DNA of 53,958 nucleotides from an uncultured archaeon (GCA_903904885.1 CAIVED010000014.1:1-53958), one strand, 5' to 3'; shown: positions 16,646 to 26,910, counted from the stretch's first letter. Numbers and translations: made by a program. The notes: generated by a model not told the origin, from the letters alone.

Positions 16646-17083
16646 TTAAATCTGCCTGACCTCAAACGCATTCCACTGGCCTGTTGTGTTGATTGCTATT
16701 TTCTCTATGACCGACTGCCTTGGCTGGAAACTGACCAAAATAGTTGCATTTGCAACTGGCTTTTGGGCGTAGTAAAGCACCGCAAACAATTTTGCATCGC
16801 CTGCAAAATTATCAAGGTTTGTCACGTTGACATTTACCTGCGAGAATCCTTTCATCTTGTAGCCTGCCTGCTCTCCTATTTTAAGCCTCACATTATTGGC
16901 AGCTTCTGGACTGACCACAGGCAACGAAGGAACGCTTGCTTCCGGGGCATTAACCTGCTTCTGCGGCCCTCCGACAATCTCGCTTATTTTTTCCGGGATT
17001 AGCAAGTACCATCCGAGACCTATTGAAAGAGCTGCAATCATGAGAACTATTACCAAAACCAAAAGGAATATTACGCGCCTCAT
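16646..17083 (-). CDS. Membrane-anchored extracellular protein coupled to the giant protease
   Basis: A 145-aa protein with an N-terminal membrane helix (residues about 5-29), a Pro/Ser linker, and a beta-sandwich-like outer domain (QVNVNVTNLDNFAGDAKLFA). Its ATG overlaps the stop of the protease gene (ATGA), so the two are translationally coupled and probably act together. The anchor and the IVGGP that follows resemble the left-edge FG-GAP protein's IGGP region, suggesting a common anchor module. No catalytic motif is seen. It could be a chaperone, inhibitor or assembly partner of the protease; that is inference. Confidence 0.8.
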   Translation of the reverse strand: MRRVIFLLVLVIVLMIAALSIGLGWYLLIPEKISEIVGGPQKQVNAPEASVPSLPVVSPEAANNVRLKIGEQAGYKMKGFSQVNVNVTNLDNFAGDAKLFAVLYYAQKPVANATILVSFQPRQSVIEKIAINTTGQWNAFEVRQI

Positions 17084-20000
17084 TGCCGGATTAATTGCTC
17101 CGGTTCTTTTAAATCTTTTGGCATTCCCCCATAAATTACACCCATTTTTGGCTTTTTTCTCACTCTTAATATTATCAGCATAACCGCAACAGCCAAAACC
17201 GCGCAGAATATTATTATTGATGCCGGGCTGGCCCCTTTTTTTGCAGGAGGAGCTACTGCCTTTGGCTGCTCCACAGCCGGCGGCTGCTCTTTGGCAGTTT
17301 CCTGAGGGATTTCCTGCGGCTTTTCTGCTGCAGCAACTGTTTCTTTAGGCGCAGCATTTTCCTCCACTGTCCCGGTTGCAGTTTCCTGCACAGGAGGCAC
17401 CAAAATGCCCCCGCCGGTTGTTGAAGTTCCTGTTCCCCCCCCTCCCCCATGATGGGCAGGAGGCACCTGCGGAGGAGAATACGATTCTATCAATGCGCTG
17501 TGCCTGAATCCTGAGACTGAGAAAGTATTGTTTGCTATGCTGCAAGCATAGCCCCCGCTTGTTCCTGGGCAGTCCAATTCTGTGCAGCCTGAAAGAAGTG
17601 TTGAAAGGGAAACAACATCTCCGTCGATAAAGCACACTTTGCTGCTGGAATTGTCAGACCTTGGCAGATAAAGTGTTTTTGTTCCGGTGATGTTGAGATT
17701 TTTTATGATAATGTAATTATTTGTTCCGTTTATTCCCTTTTCTATTGAAACACTGGCTAAATCAAGGGAATAGTTGCTGAAATTCTCTGTGAAATTCATG
17801 AACAATGAGCCGTTGTCATAAAACTGGATGTTAAGTGTTTCATTAAACTGCAGGCTGAGGTTTGTTGAATTGCCTATGGCTATTGTGAGATTCTCAATTG
17901 TTGTATTCACATGTGTTAGATTGCCCACAATGCTGGAACAGGCATCTCCTGTGCCATCATTGTTAATGTCGCTCTGGTCAGGATTGTATGTGAACGGGCA
18001 GTTGTCATTGAAAAGAACATGGTCAAAGTCAACATCAACATAGGAAAATGTATTGTGCATGTTGCCGCCGAACTGGCTCCATTCAATAAGCGAGTTGTTA
18101 TAGGTCGTGTTTAAATCCCAGACTACAATTCTTCCCCCGCTGTACGGCCCAAGAGGAAGCCTGTCGGTGTAATAGGCAGAACCGACAATAAGCTCAACCT
18201 TGCCGTCATGGTCTATGTCTGCAATTGTAGGCGCGGATTCCTGTGTTCTCTCCCACAGAACATAAGGAGGCCCCACATCTGTTTGCATAGGGAACCCCGG
18301 GGTAATTCCGGGATTGTCGGCATCATAGGAGTACACAGTTCCCCCATCAGCCCAGACACCGGGAGTCAATTCAATAATTCTCTCTGCAGAAACAAGTATT
18401 TCCATTTGAGAATCCCCATCAATGTCCCCCACAGTCGGCCTCATGCTTAAAGTGCCGTCGGGAAGGCCAATCGGAAAACCTGTGAAATTTGTACCATTTG
18501 AATTGAATATGAAAATCTTGCTCTCATTATAGCCTCCATATAAAAACGGGAATGCAATCACCTCAAGATGATTGTCCTTGTTTAAATCAGCAGCTATAAG
18601 GTCCAAAACATAATTGCCTTCTACATTCTGAGGCCATCCGTTAACAGCGGAGCCGTTGTGATGCAACGCCACAATCCCCTTGCCCCTCTGCTCAAAGATT
18701 GCTTCAAGGTCTTTGTCATTGTCAAGGTCTGCCATGACCAGCCCATATACCCCTGAATCCGCAGGGGTCACATTGTAAGGCCATCCGTCCATAACACCGC
18801 CGGTATAATTCAGGAGGTAAATTTTTTTGAATTGGTTGGAATAGGCAAGAATTTCTCCATAGCCATCGTTATTAAAATCCCCGACAGGAGCATAGGCCTC
18901 TTCAAATCCCCAGGTTAGGCTGAGGTCAGTTTTCCATATCAAGCTCCCGTTTGCCCTGTATACATACAAATAAAAAGATGACGCGAAAATAACCTCCAGA
19001 TTTCCGTCATTATCTATGTCATAGAGAGAAGGGCTGGTTGAAATCAGGTCATACCCTCCAAGATATGCCGGCTGTGGCCAGCCCGCCACCATGGAGCCAT
19101 TATAATGCTCAGCTACAATTTGCTGGCCTGAATAGTCCGGGTAGAGTATCTCCAAATCCCCGTCATTGTCAAGGTCTCCCAGGGTGAGTGTTTTTCCCCA
19201 CATCATACTGCCGACAGTGGGCTGGGGCCATCCTTCCATAAGTGTTCCGTTGCTGCGGAAAATATAAACGCTCCTGTTAAAGTCATTGTAATCGCCCCCT
19301 GTCTGGAATATGTAGGGGCTCCTTGTGGAGGCGGCAACTATCTCAAGGTTCCCGTCGTTGTCAACATCAGCAACTTTCTGGCTTGAGAAAACTGTAAAAT
19401 CAAGTTCCTGGGGCCAGCCCTTGTGCAGTTTTTTGTCAACCTTCACGGTGACGTTTCTTTGGGAAGAATAGTTTGAATTGTTTATGTAAGCAGTCAGGCG
19501 TATAATATAAACGCCCTCCGGCAATGATGACGAGTTGAAATAGCCGAGAGTGCCGTTTCCGATGGGGTCCTGGGAGAATTTTAACAGGAGCCAATTGCTT
19601 TCATCAACCATTCTGTAGTCGATGGTGTAATTGGAGAATGTGAAATTGCCATTCGAGTCTATTATTATGTCGGAGCCTTCCCCCACAAGATAGCCGTTCT
19701 CAGGCCTTATCAGGTAAAAATCTTTTATTTTCCTGAAAAGATAGTCCGTGCTTTTTGAGTTTGAACCAACTGCTTCAAGCTTCAAAAGATAGTCCTGCTC
19801 CGGAAGAGTGGTTGTGTCCCAGCTGCACAGCTCGCTGTTGTCTGCCTGGGAGCCGGAAGAGCAGACTGGATGCCAGAAGGTCGCATTTATGCTTTTAATC
19901 CCGGCATAGGACACATTAAGGTTCGAAAGCACTATTGTCCCATTTGTTGAATTGACCACAACGGGAAATGTGCAGTTGCCGTAGAAATCAGGAACGCAGC

Positions 20001-22293
20001 TTTTCAGGAAATCATTTATTTCAGAAGCAAAGGATTTGTTTATTTCCTCACTTCCATTAAAATAGCCAAATTGGTATATTCTGAACAGCAGGTCAGCCTG
20101 GGCAAAGTAACTGGACCTCCAGGTGGCGCCGTTATCAGGAGAAGCCTGCATCTGGCCCTCAGGGTAATAGTCCGCTGTTAAACTACTGTAGGGCAGCATA
20201 TAGGAGCCAAAACCCGGGTTTGCAAGCCTCAGGTAAAACCAGTATTTTCCGGGAGGCAAGTTAACACCGTTAAAATCAAAAGTATTCCAGTCAGAGGATG
20301 TCGAAATCACGCCAAAAGAAACATTAACACTTGCCACAACACCTCCTGTCGGGAGATTGCCGCTGTCATTTCTTATTTCAACAACGATGCCATCCCCGGA
20401 AAGCTGTCTCTGCATAAAAACAGATATTGCAGCTATTTCTCCTCCGGACCAGTTAAAGCTCTGGCCAACAGTGTTATTATCATATACCCCGTAAATATTT
20501 TGGTTCATCAATTCCTGCTGCTCCTGGGAAATGGCTGTGCTGTAGCTTAGCCACTCCACATCACCGTCCCTGCTGAAGTCAATCCTTACCTTGTAAGGAA
20601 TGGTTAGGCCGTTGTCTGAACCGTTTATTTCAAGCGAAGCAGATGTTGCATTTGCGTTTTTTGGAATCGTAAGATAGGCAGTTTTTGCCTCATTGCCGGC
20701 GAATGAGAAATTAACATGGCTGGAAGCCGGAGAAAAAAGAGTTATATTTCCACTTTGGCTTCCCTGCTCTGTTGCGTAAAAAACTGAGTAGTTGATAAAA
20801 TTGGGGCATTTGGCAGTTCCATTTAGTTTTATGGCCCCCGCCCCCTCGTAGTTCATGTTATATGTGTTAAATTCGGCTGTGCAGGGCACATCGGTGAGAT
20901 TCACCGCAGCCAGGGCATTAACCCTCCCCTGCCCCTGGGATTTCAATTCTAGGCCCAGGTCCTGGGCAGTATTCCTTATTGCCATTTTCACATCCAGCGG
21001 TGTCCAGTTTTTGTGCATTTGGAGCATCAATGCAACCACCCCTGCAATGTGGGGAGTTGCCATGCTGGTGCCGGATATTGAAACATGAATGCTGTCATGG
21101 CATTTCCTGTCGCTCCAGGCATCGTCCCATTCTGCAGCGCAAATAAAAACTCCGGGCGCCAGAACATCCGGCTTTAGGGTTCCTATGACCGTGGCTCCCC
21201 TTGAGCTAAATGCGGCAATCTGGTCATTTTTATAGGATGCACCGACGGTTATGGCCTTTCTCGAACTGCCCGGGCTTTCTATGGTGCCATAGCCAGGGCC
21301 GCTATTGCCTGCAGCAATTACCGCAACCACCCCTTCATCGACCGCATTGTCCACGGCTTTTGAAAGAACGTCGTCGGGAGTTCCGCCTCCGCCAAGGCTC
21401 ATGCTTATTATTTTGTAATGGTTTGCTGTCGCATTTTCCAAAGCATCAATTATGTAAACACCCGGGCATGAACCCTGTGATGAGCAGACCTTGTATGAAA
21501 CTATTCTTGCCCCGGGGGCGACGCCCTTCCAGCTGCCGTTGCCTGCGGCAGTTGCAGCAACATGGGTGCCGTGCCCATAGTCATCCATGGGATTATTATC
21601 CCGATTAAAAAAATCATAGCCACCGATTACCTTCGAGCAGGTTCCCGCAAGAAAGCTGTCGTTTGTGCAGCCGCCCAAATCAGGATGGGTATAATCCACT
21701 CCGGTGTCAATAATTGCTATTGTAATGTTTTCCCCGGTTACATTCACTCCGTTCTCATCTGTAAGATTCCAGACATCATCTGCATCTATCAGCGGGATTG
21801 ACTCATTTAAATTTATGTAGTAGGTCTTTGATAGGGATATGGACTTAACATATGGAAGAAGGTGTATGTACCCAATATCATATTCTGATGCGTTTACAGC
21901 CATTCCGTTCAGCACATGGAAATATTCGCCCAGAATAAGGCCATTTTCATCACCTTCAGACTGAAGGCTGTACCCGTCGCCAGCGCCCGAAAGCATCCTG
22001 CTAATGTCACTTTTTGCCTGCTCATGCTGAACCTTCAGCTGATTTTGATAGTCTTCGCTCTGTATATTGTACCCCTCTGCTCCAGGACTGCTGAACTCCA
22101 CAATGTAAACCCTTTTTTCCCAGGGCAGAATAGTAGTCCTTTCTTCAGGGGGATTATTGCTGGAAGAAGGCTCAGTTTCAAACACAGAATTCCCCGTTAT
22201 CTGAGCTGTGCCCTGTTTATTATTCACAAACAGCACAACTGCAACTGCCAAGAAAATAAGAATTAAAAAAAAAGCCAGGTTTTGTTTTCTCAT
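17080..22293 (-). CDS. Giant subtilisin-like (S8) surface protease with FG-GAP propeller and C-terminal anchor
   Basis: A 1737-aa secreted protease. A signal helix (residues about 5-23) and a propeptide-like region precede the S8 domain. Asp is in IAIIDTGVDYTHPDLGG near 195, His in DYGHGTHVAATAAG near 243, the oxyanion Asn in AAGNSGPG near 330, and Ser in SISGTSMATPHIAG near 407, so the triad is complete. Beta-sandwich regions follow. A run of FG-GAP/VCBS units (ADVDNDGNLEIVAAS, GDFNNDGYGEILAYS, ADLNKDNHLEVIAF) covers about 970-1400, then a thrombospondin type 3-like calcium repeat (FNDNCPFTYNPDQSDINNDG). A Gly-rich and Pro/Glu-rich stalk leads to a C-terminal membrane helix (about 1690-1712). 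The start is next to a hairpin that could hide it. Confidence 0.93.
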   Translation of the reverse strand: MRKQNLAFFLILIFLAVAVVLFVNNKQGTAQITGNSVFETEPSSSNNPPEERTTILPWEKRVYIVEFSSPGAEGYNIQSEDYQNQLKVQHEQAKSDISRMLSGAGDGYSLQSEGDENGLILGEYFHVLNGMAVNASEYDIGYIHLLPYVKSISLSKTYYINLNESIPLIDADDVWNLTDENGVNVTGENITIAIIDTGVDYTHPDLGGCTNDSFLAGTCSKVIGGYDFFNRDNNPMDDYGHGTHVAATAAGNGSWKGVAPGARIVSYKVCSSQGSCPGVYIIDALENATANHYKIISMSLGGGGTPDDVLSKAVDNAVDEGVVAVIAAGNSGPGYGTIESPGSSRKAITVGASYKNDQIAAFSSRGATVIGTLKPDVLAPGVFICAAEWDDAWSDRKCHDSIHVSISGTSMATPHIAGVVALMLQMHKNWTPLDVKMAIRNTAQDLGLELKSQGQGRVNALAAVNLTDVPCTAEFNTYNMNYEGAGAIKLNGTAKCPNFINYSVFYATEQGSQSGNITLFSPASSHVNFSFAGNEAKTAYLTIPKNANATSASLEINGSDNGLTIPYKVRIDFSRDGDVEWLSYSTAISQEQQELMNQNIYGVYDNNTVGQSFNWSGGEIAAISVFMQRQLSGDGIVVEIRNDSGNLPTGGVVASVNVSFGVISTSSDWNTFDFNGVNLPPGKYWFYLRLANPGFGSYMLPYSSLTADYYPEGQMQASPDNGATWRSSYFAQADLLFRIYQFGYFNGSEEINKSFASEINDFLKSCVPDFYGNCTFPVVVNSTNGTIVLSNLNVSYAGIKSINATFWHPVCSSGSQADNSELCSWDTTTLPEQDYLLKLEAVGSNSKSTDYLFRKIKDFYLIRPENGYLVGEGSDIIIDSNGNFTFSNYTIDYRMVDESNWLLLKFSQDPIGNGTLGYFNSSSLPEGVYIIRLTAYINNSNYSSQRNVTVKVDKKLHKGWPQELDFTVFSSQKVADVDNDGNLEIVAASTRSPYIFQTGGDYNDFNRSVYIFRSNGTLMEGWPQPTVGSMMWGKTLTLGDLDNDGDLEILYPDYSGQQIVAEHYNGSMVAGWPQPAYLGGYDLISTSPSLYDIDNDGNLEVIFASSFYLYVYRANGSLIWKTDLSLTWGFEEAYAPVGDFNNDGYGEILAYSNQFKKIYLLNYTGGVMDGWPYNVTPADSGVYGLVMADLDNDKDLEAIFEQRGKGIVALHHNGSAVNGWPQNVEGNYVLDLIAADLNKDNHLEVIAFPFLYGGYNESKIFIFNSNGTNFTGFPIGLPDGTLSMRPTVGDIDGDSQMEILVSAERIIELTPGVWADGGTVYSYDADNPGITPGFPMQTDVGPPYVLWERTQESAPTIADIDHDGKVELIVGSAYYTDRLPLGPYSGGRIVVWDLNTTYNNSLIEWSQFGGNMHNTFSYVDVDFDHVLFNDNCPFTYNPDQSDINNDGTGDACSSIVGNLTHVNTTIENLTIAIGNSTNLSLQFNETLNIQFYDNGSLFMNFTENFSNYSLDLASVSIEKGINGTNNYIIIKNLNITGTKTLYLPRSDNSSSKVCFIDGDVVSLSTLLSGCTELDCPGTSGGYACSIANNTFSVSGFRHSALIESYSPPQVPPAHHGGGGGTGTSTTGGGILVPPVQETATGTVEENAAPKETVAAAEKPQEIPQETAKEQPPAVEQPKAVAPPAKKGASPASIIIFCAVLAVAVMLIILRVRKKPKMGVIYGGMPKDLKEPEQLIRQ

Positions 22294-22485
22294 TTGTCAA
22301 GAACCACCCTGATTTAGCAGAGGTCATGTCAAGAAGCCATTTCACAAGTATGTGGTTCTTGAGCATGCAAATTGAGCAAAGCTCAATTGCACACAAAATC
22401 TTCGATTTTGTTGTGCTCAGAAATTGCTTGTCTTATTGCAAGCTAAACAACGCAGTTTGCATTGATAGCAATTTCTGACATATCA
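22294..22485 (-). promoter_or_regulatory. Structured leader of the protease gene with alternative pairings
   Basis: In the 192 nt between two tandem genes, three hairpins stand side by side: 22417-22478 (12-bp outer stem plus 8-bp inner stem), 22390-22415 (8 bp plus 3) and 22366-22391 (8 bp plus 3, loop AAA). On the minus strand TCAAGAACCAC (22362-22352) can pair over 11 bp with GTGGTTCTTGA (22307-22297), ending 3 nt before the ATG and covering the only purine-rich GGGTGG. The same segment can instead pair over 7 bp with TTCTTGA (22334-22328). This looks like a two-state control of translation or of read-through from the upstream gene. No known riboswitch class is recognised. Confidence 0.55.
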
Positions 22486-25400
22486 TCATGGCGAGGGGGG
22501 AATTGGACGGCCCGGGAACATTGGGGGCTTCGCTCTTCTCAGGTAAATCTGATATGCTATTATTGAAAATAAGACAACCCCTACAGCCACCATAACTATC
22601 ACCGCAGGAACCCATGCTGGCACCAAAGGCTTTCTTACAGGCACAGGCGCAGGCTTTTGGACCTGAGGCGTAACTGGTGCCGGTGCTGATGGAACAGGCT
22701 GAGCAGGCACAACTTCTGTTGGTTTTTGCTGCGGCGCTTCTGCAGAAGGCTCTTCTGCTATTGCTGTCTTGCCATAGTAAGGAGGCATGTCAACGCTGTT
22801 GCCTCCTCCAGAAGTTCCTCCTGAGGGGGCTATGCCTCTTTTTGTAACAGGAGCCAGAAGACTTGTTCCGTTAATTCTTGTCCCGCTTACTGTAATCCAT
22901 GGAAGTATCTTGATATTATACAGTCCATTCGTGTTAAGAGGCCATGTGAATGGTGATGCTGTTACCGTGCCGAGAATGCTGAATGCTGCTCCAATGTTGT
23001 AGAACACATCATAGCTTACCGGCTGGATTGGGCTGCTCTGGCTGGTAAATGATAATTCAGTTGTAAATGTGCTTGCCCCCAAAGTAACCTGGCCGCAGTC
23101 ACCTGAAACAGGAGCCAGGCTTTCCTCATAGAAATTGCCATTTCCATTGTAGCAGAAGCTGTTGCCGGTTCCGTTGTTTGTAACGTTTCCTGAGGCAAAA
23201 ACATTCAGATAGATTTTGCTGTTTGAAGGTTCGGAAACGCCTGATACATTGTTTAATAGTATGGGGGACATCCTGTTTCCAGTGAAGACATTGCCTTTTA
23301 TCTTATTGTCATCACTGCTTATGTTAATTGCCCATACTTTCTGCGATTTTGAGCTGTTGTCAAATGAAAGATAGGGCACTTCTGAGAATCTAATGCCATC
23401 TGCCGCAAGAGTGCTGTTCCAGAAGTAATTCTTGCCAGAGCCGTTTGCCAGCACTGCTACTGCTTGAAGTTCATAGTAGCAGTTGCCAGGGTATCCAAGA
23501 CCGTTTATTCCTCCGCAATTAAGACCGCTTGTATAAATGGTTACGTTCTCGCCGCATCCAGCACTGCTAAAATTTCCTGCGCTGTCGTTGTAAAGCGCTA
23601 TGCCAAAATTAACAGAGCCGTCTGCAAGTGCAACCTTCTGCTCTCCTGCTGAAGTGAAGATTGTGCCGGCAAGCCCGTTGGTCCATATTATGCACCCGCT
23701 GAAGTTTGTCCCGTTATATTCTGCATATGCAAAGTCTGAATAGTATCCGGGCGCAATCTTCCCCACATTTATGAAAGTGTTGTTTTCTATTGTTGAATTA
23801 GGGTTTGGATCGGACGTGGCGCTAGTAAGTATAATTGCCGAATAATTCTCTATGTTGGAGAAGGTATTGTTAATCAGCAATGGAGAAGACGAGCCGGTTA
23901 TCAATGACATATGGATTATATGCGAATCATTTGAGAAAACATTATCAGAAAAGTTTGATAACACATTGTGGGAATACAGATATAACGTTGAGTTCCTGTC
24001 AAATATGTTGCCCCGGAATGGCTCGGTTATGTAGGTGGATCCTTGCAGCTTTATATGGCTGCTGTTGAAATAATTGCCATTTAGGATAATATCTGCACTA
24101 GCATCAGCATTTATATCTAATTTAGGGATGCCTATGAAATTATTGGTGAAATTGACAATTGAAGAATACGCCCCTCCCCCAGTCATGTAAACCTGCGAAT
24201 TGGCGTTCCCGATTATGGAAGAATTATAGACCACCAGAGGGCCATTAATGAGGTATACTGCCGTATTTGCGAAAAAAACACTGGTGAAATCGCCTGAGAT
24301 TGAGGAGTTCTTCATGCTAAGCGAAGCATTGGTTAGCCGTATCACCGGAACGCTGAAATTGGAAGTGTGGGCCAAGTCCCGGATAACCATGTTGGAATTT
24401 ATTGCACTGACAAAGGAAACACCGCTGCCCAGGTAGTTTCCTGCGCCCTTCAAAGTTGCATTGGTATCGTTCACCCAGATTGCGCTGTCACTTATGTTAA
24501 GGAAAGTATTGCCGATAAAAGCTGCTGTTGAATTTGCCGCCCATGCTGCATTGGTGCTGTTAGCACATGTGTTGTTTTCAAGAGAAATCCCATTGCTATT
24601 CCGAAGATAGAAGCAGACTGGGAAATTTTCAATATCATTATCCGCTGCTACAGAATTTGAGGTTTCCAGCCAGATTAATCCGTTTCCGTTGTTATTTGAA
24701 ACGGTATTGTTATCGCCAGTTATAAGCATGGCAAAAACACTGTCAATAAATGTGTTGTTGTAAAATATGCTGTTGCTTGAGCTGTATAATGTATTGATAT
24801 TGCCAAGATAGCTAGGAACTGACTGGTTGAAAAAATTGTTGGAAACATTCATGCCTTTTGTACGCCCCAGGCCTACTTCCCCCCAAGTATTTGAATCATT
24901 GAAAAAATTGCTGTTTACAACAGTTATATTCTCACATAAAGAATAATCGCAGCCGCCAATTACCTCCTGGTCGCTGTCATAGACGCTGAGGTTGTCAAAT
25001 GTGACATTGGTGTCTGCAATAATGTTAGTGCGTTTCAGATTGGTATTCCTCACCAGAACGTCCCGGCTATTTTCCAGGTAGAGGTCCATTCCCCCGGAAA
25101 CATTTAAATTATCGAGATTTGCATTATCAATGGCAACACCGGCAGCATTGCTGACATAGATACTTTCACCGCCTGTTGAATTGTATGCAGTTACGTTTAT
25201 TATGGTAATATTGGAGCTGTTCCTGACCTCGATGGCGTTCCTGCCCTGGTTTAAGAAATTGCAGTTCTGGATTGTGATATTAGCATTATTTTTATCTGTC
25301 CAGCCAACAAGAATGCCTGATTTGCTGAAAGCAGGATTAGAATAATTAAAAGTTGAACCATTGCAGTCTAAAATAATATCATTTACCCTGCTGCCTATCA

Positions 25401-25989
25401 CGCCTGTCAGCGGATCTGCGAGTATTTCCATTGTCCTTCCGGAATAATTATCCGTGCAGAGGGTCTCACTCTGTCGAACAGAATAAACTAAGGATGGATT
25501 CGGGATTACTGGATTCTGGGTTAAATTGAGGCAGGAATAGGTTATTGTATAAGTATCATTCACTATGAGATTGGCTCCATAAACAGATGAGTTCGCTGTT
25601 GTAGTGTAAACGAATGTGCCGTCATATAAGGTTGCTGTGGCATTTTCAGCAGTGTATTGCCACTGGCTGTCCCCAGATACATTAAATGTCATGTTATATG
25701 TGTTATATGACGGACCAGTATGATCAAAAAAAGTTATTGTGACACTTCCTTCTGCATCGGTAATCGTCCCCCCCGTAGAATTCGTGAAGTTTGCATTAAA
25801 AGATACGGCATCGAAACGGTAGATAATGCCGCCGTCAGTGTCATCAGAAACATTCAGGAAATTGCTTCCGTCAGTAACCCCCCCGTAGCCGGTTATGCTG
25901 CCCATATTCTTGCCTGAATACAGGTTAAGGAGAAGAAAGGCGAACAGGACTATGATGACAATTAAAGCAACATTCCGAATCTGACCCAT
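22486..25989 (-). CDS. Second large beta-helix (NosD/pectate-lyase-like) surface protein
   Basis: A 1167-aa protein. I start at the ATG at 25989, preceded by GAGGTG 6 nt upstream; a TTG one codon earlier is in frame. Residues about 8-26 are a signal anchor. Most of the length from about 170 to 900 is right-handed beta-helix with rungs such as NITIQNCNFLNQGRN and SNITIINVTAYNS, very rich in N-x-S/T. A Gly/Pro/Ala-rich stalk and a membrane helix (about 1125-1147) follow, with a short basic end. It resembles the 1114-aa gene but lacks its cytoplasmic tail. It is upstream of the protease in the same direction. Carbohydrate binding is plausible; no catalytic residues were identified. Confidence 0.87.
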   Translation of the reverse strand: MGQIRNVALIVIIVLFAFLLLNLYSGKNMGSITGYGGVTDGSNFLNVSDDTDGGIIYRFDAVSFNANFTNSTGGTITDAEGSVTITFFDHTGPSYNTYNMTFNVSGDSQWQYTAENATATLYDGTFVYTTTANSSVYGANLIVNDTYTITYSCLNLTQNPVIPNPSLVYSVRQSETLCTDNYSGRTMEILADPLTGVIGSRVNDIILDCNGSTFNYSNPAFSKSGILVGWTDKNNANITIQNCNFLNQGRNAIEVRNSSNITIINVTAYNSTGGESIYVSNAAGVAIDNANLDNLNVSGGMDLYLENSRDVLVRNTNLKRTNIIADTNVTFDNLSVYDSDQEVIGGCDYSLCENITVVNSNFFNDSNTWGEVGLGRTKGMNVSNNFFNQSVPSYLGNINTLYSSSNSIFYNNTFIDSVFAMLITGDNNTVSNNNGNGLIWLETSNSVAADNDIENFPVCFYLRNSNGISLENNTCANSTNAAWAANSTAAFIGNTFLNISDSAIWVNDTNATLKGAGNYLGSGVSFVSAINSNMVIRDLAHTSNFSVPVIRLTNASLSMKNSSISGDFTSVFFANTAVYLINGPLVVYNSSIIGNANSQVYMTGGGAYSSIVNFTNNFIGIPKLDINADASADIILNGNYFNSSHIKLQGSTYITEPFRGNIFDRNSTLYLYSHNVLSNFSDNVFSNDSHIIHMSLITGSSSPLLINNTFSNIENYSAIILTSATSDPNPNSTIENNTFINVGKIAPGYYSDFAYAEYNGTNFSGCIIWTNGLAGTIFTSAGEQKVALADGSVNFGIALYNDSAGNFSSAGCGENVTIYTSGLNCGGINGLGYPGNCYYELQAVAVLANGSGKNYFWNSTLAADGIRFSEVPYLSFDNSSKSQKVWAINISSDDNKIKGNVFTGNRMSPILLNNVSGVSEPSNSKIYLNVFASGNVTNNGTGNSFCYNGNGNFYEESLAPVSGDCGQVTLGASTFTTELSFTSQSSPIQPVSYDVFYNIGAAFSILGTVTASPFTWPLNTNGLYNIKILPWITVSGTRINGTSLLAPVTKRGIAPSGGTSGGGNSVDMPPYYGKTAIAEEPSAEAPQQKPTEVVPAQPVPSAPAPVTPQVQKPAPVPVRKPLVPAWVPAVIVMVAVGVVLFSIIAYQIYLRRAKPPMFPGRPIPPSP

Positions 25990-26060
25990 CAATACACCTC
26001 GTTTTTTGTATGCCGAAAAGAGACAAGAACTGCCTCTTGAAAGTGAAAATATTTACTGGA

Positions 26061-26070
26061 TTTATAAATA
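26061..26070 (-). promoter_or_regulatory. TATA box for the second beta-helix gene
   Basis: TTTATAAATA on this strand predicts a start of transcription near 26036-26040. This is one of few first-in-operon genes here with a leader (about 47 nt) and a Shine-Dalgarno. Confidence 0.45.
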
Positions 26071-26160
26071 TTTTGTTTTTTTGAGAGTATTTTGATGCTT
26101 TTGCAGCGGCTATTTTAGGTTATTTTTTTGGACTAAAAGCAACAGAAGCCGGCGCTCTGA

Positions 26161-26889
26161 TTACCAGCCAAAATCAGCCATTGGATAGCCGAAGAACCTG
26201 CTGACTGTTCTGACTATTGTTGTCTGGTTATAAACAGGCGTCTGCTTCTCCCTTGTTACATTCCGGTATTTTGTGGCATTCCTGGTCTTTGTAACAACCT
26301 TGTAGAAAGTTTCCGATGGGAAAAAGCACCGCTCTATCGATGGCAGGGAGATTACAGAAATGCCGCACTGGAGCGAACCTGCATTGGGGCCAAAAGAGAA
26401 TGTGAACGTTTCTGTGGAATACGCATCTATGATTTTTTTGTCATACCTGTTGCCGGAAACTCCCTGCAAATATGCCTGGTATTCCCATGTCCCGTCCTTT
26501 GAATCCAGGTTTGTGACATTTAAAGAGCATACAATCGAACTGTTTGGGGCTATTGAAACCCAGGGCCCGGCGGTTGTGAAATTCATCTGGGTGTTTCCGC
26601 ATTTTGGAGGGCCTATCGGCACCGTGGTCTGGTATTCCTCAACTATAGTATAGGGTTCTGAAACAGTGTAATCCTGGGAAACTGAAAAATTCCTGTACTC
26701 AACGGTCTCAATCTTCTTTGCTGAGGTAAGCATGTATGCAAGAACCGCTACCAATAAAACAATGACTATGATTTTAAGCGCCAGATAAGAATGTTTTGGC
26801 TTTTTTCCTGCCTTCCCTTTTTTCTTTATCTCAATTTTGATGCTGCTGTCAGAAACAACAGTCTTGGGTTTTTCCCTGTTTTTTGCCAT
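26161..26889 (-). CDS. Type II membrane protein with extracellular beta domain
   Basis: A 242-aa protein with a Lys-rich cytoplasmic N-terminus of about 37 residues (IKIEIKKKGKAGKKPKH), one membrane helix (about 38-56), and an outer domain of beta type (YRNFSVSQDYTVSEPYTIVE) with four Cys (near 96, 118, 174 and 187) and N-glycosylation sequons. Repeated YRN/KYRNVT and YTV/TVP segments suggest tandem strands. No catalytic motif. It is divergent from the Cys-rich secreted gene at 26990 and leaderless from the TATA box at 26911. Family not recognised. Confidence 0.8.
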   Translation of the reverse strand: MAKNREKPKTVVSDSSIKIEIKKKGKAGKKPKHSYLALKIIVIVLLVAVLAYMLTSAKKIETVEYRNFSVSQDYTVSEPYTIVEEYQTTVPIGPPKCGNTQMNFTTAGPWVSIAPNSSIVCSLNVTNLDSKDGTWEYQAYLQGVSGNRYDKKIIDAYSTETFTFSFGPNAGSLQCGISVISLPSIERCFFPSETFYKVVTKTRNATKYRNVTREKQTPVYNQTTIVRTVSRFFGYPMADFGW

Positions 26890-26910
26890 GCCCCTGTTTA
26901 GTGCTTTTTC

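Noticed and set aside
22366-22478. CRISPR-like repeat cluster
   Set aside because: The stems differ from one another and there are no equal-length spacers; these are separate hairpins.
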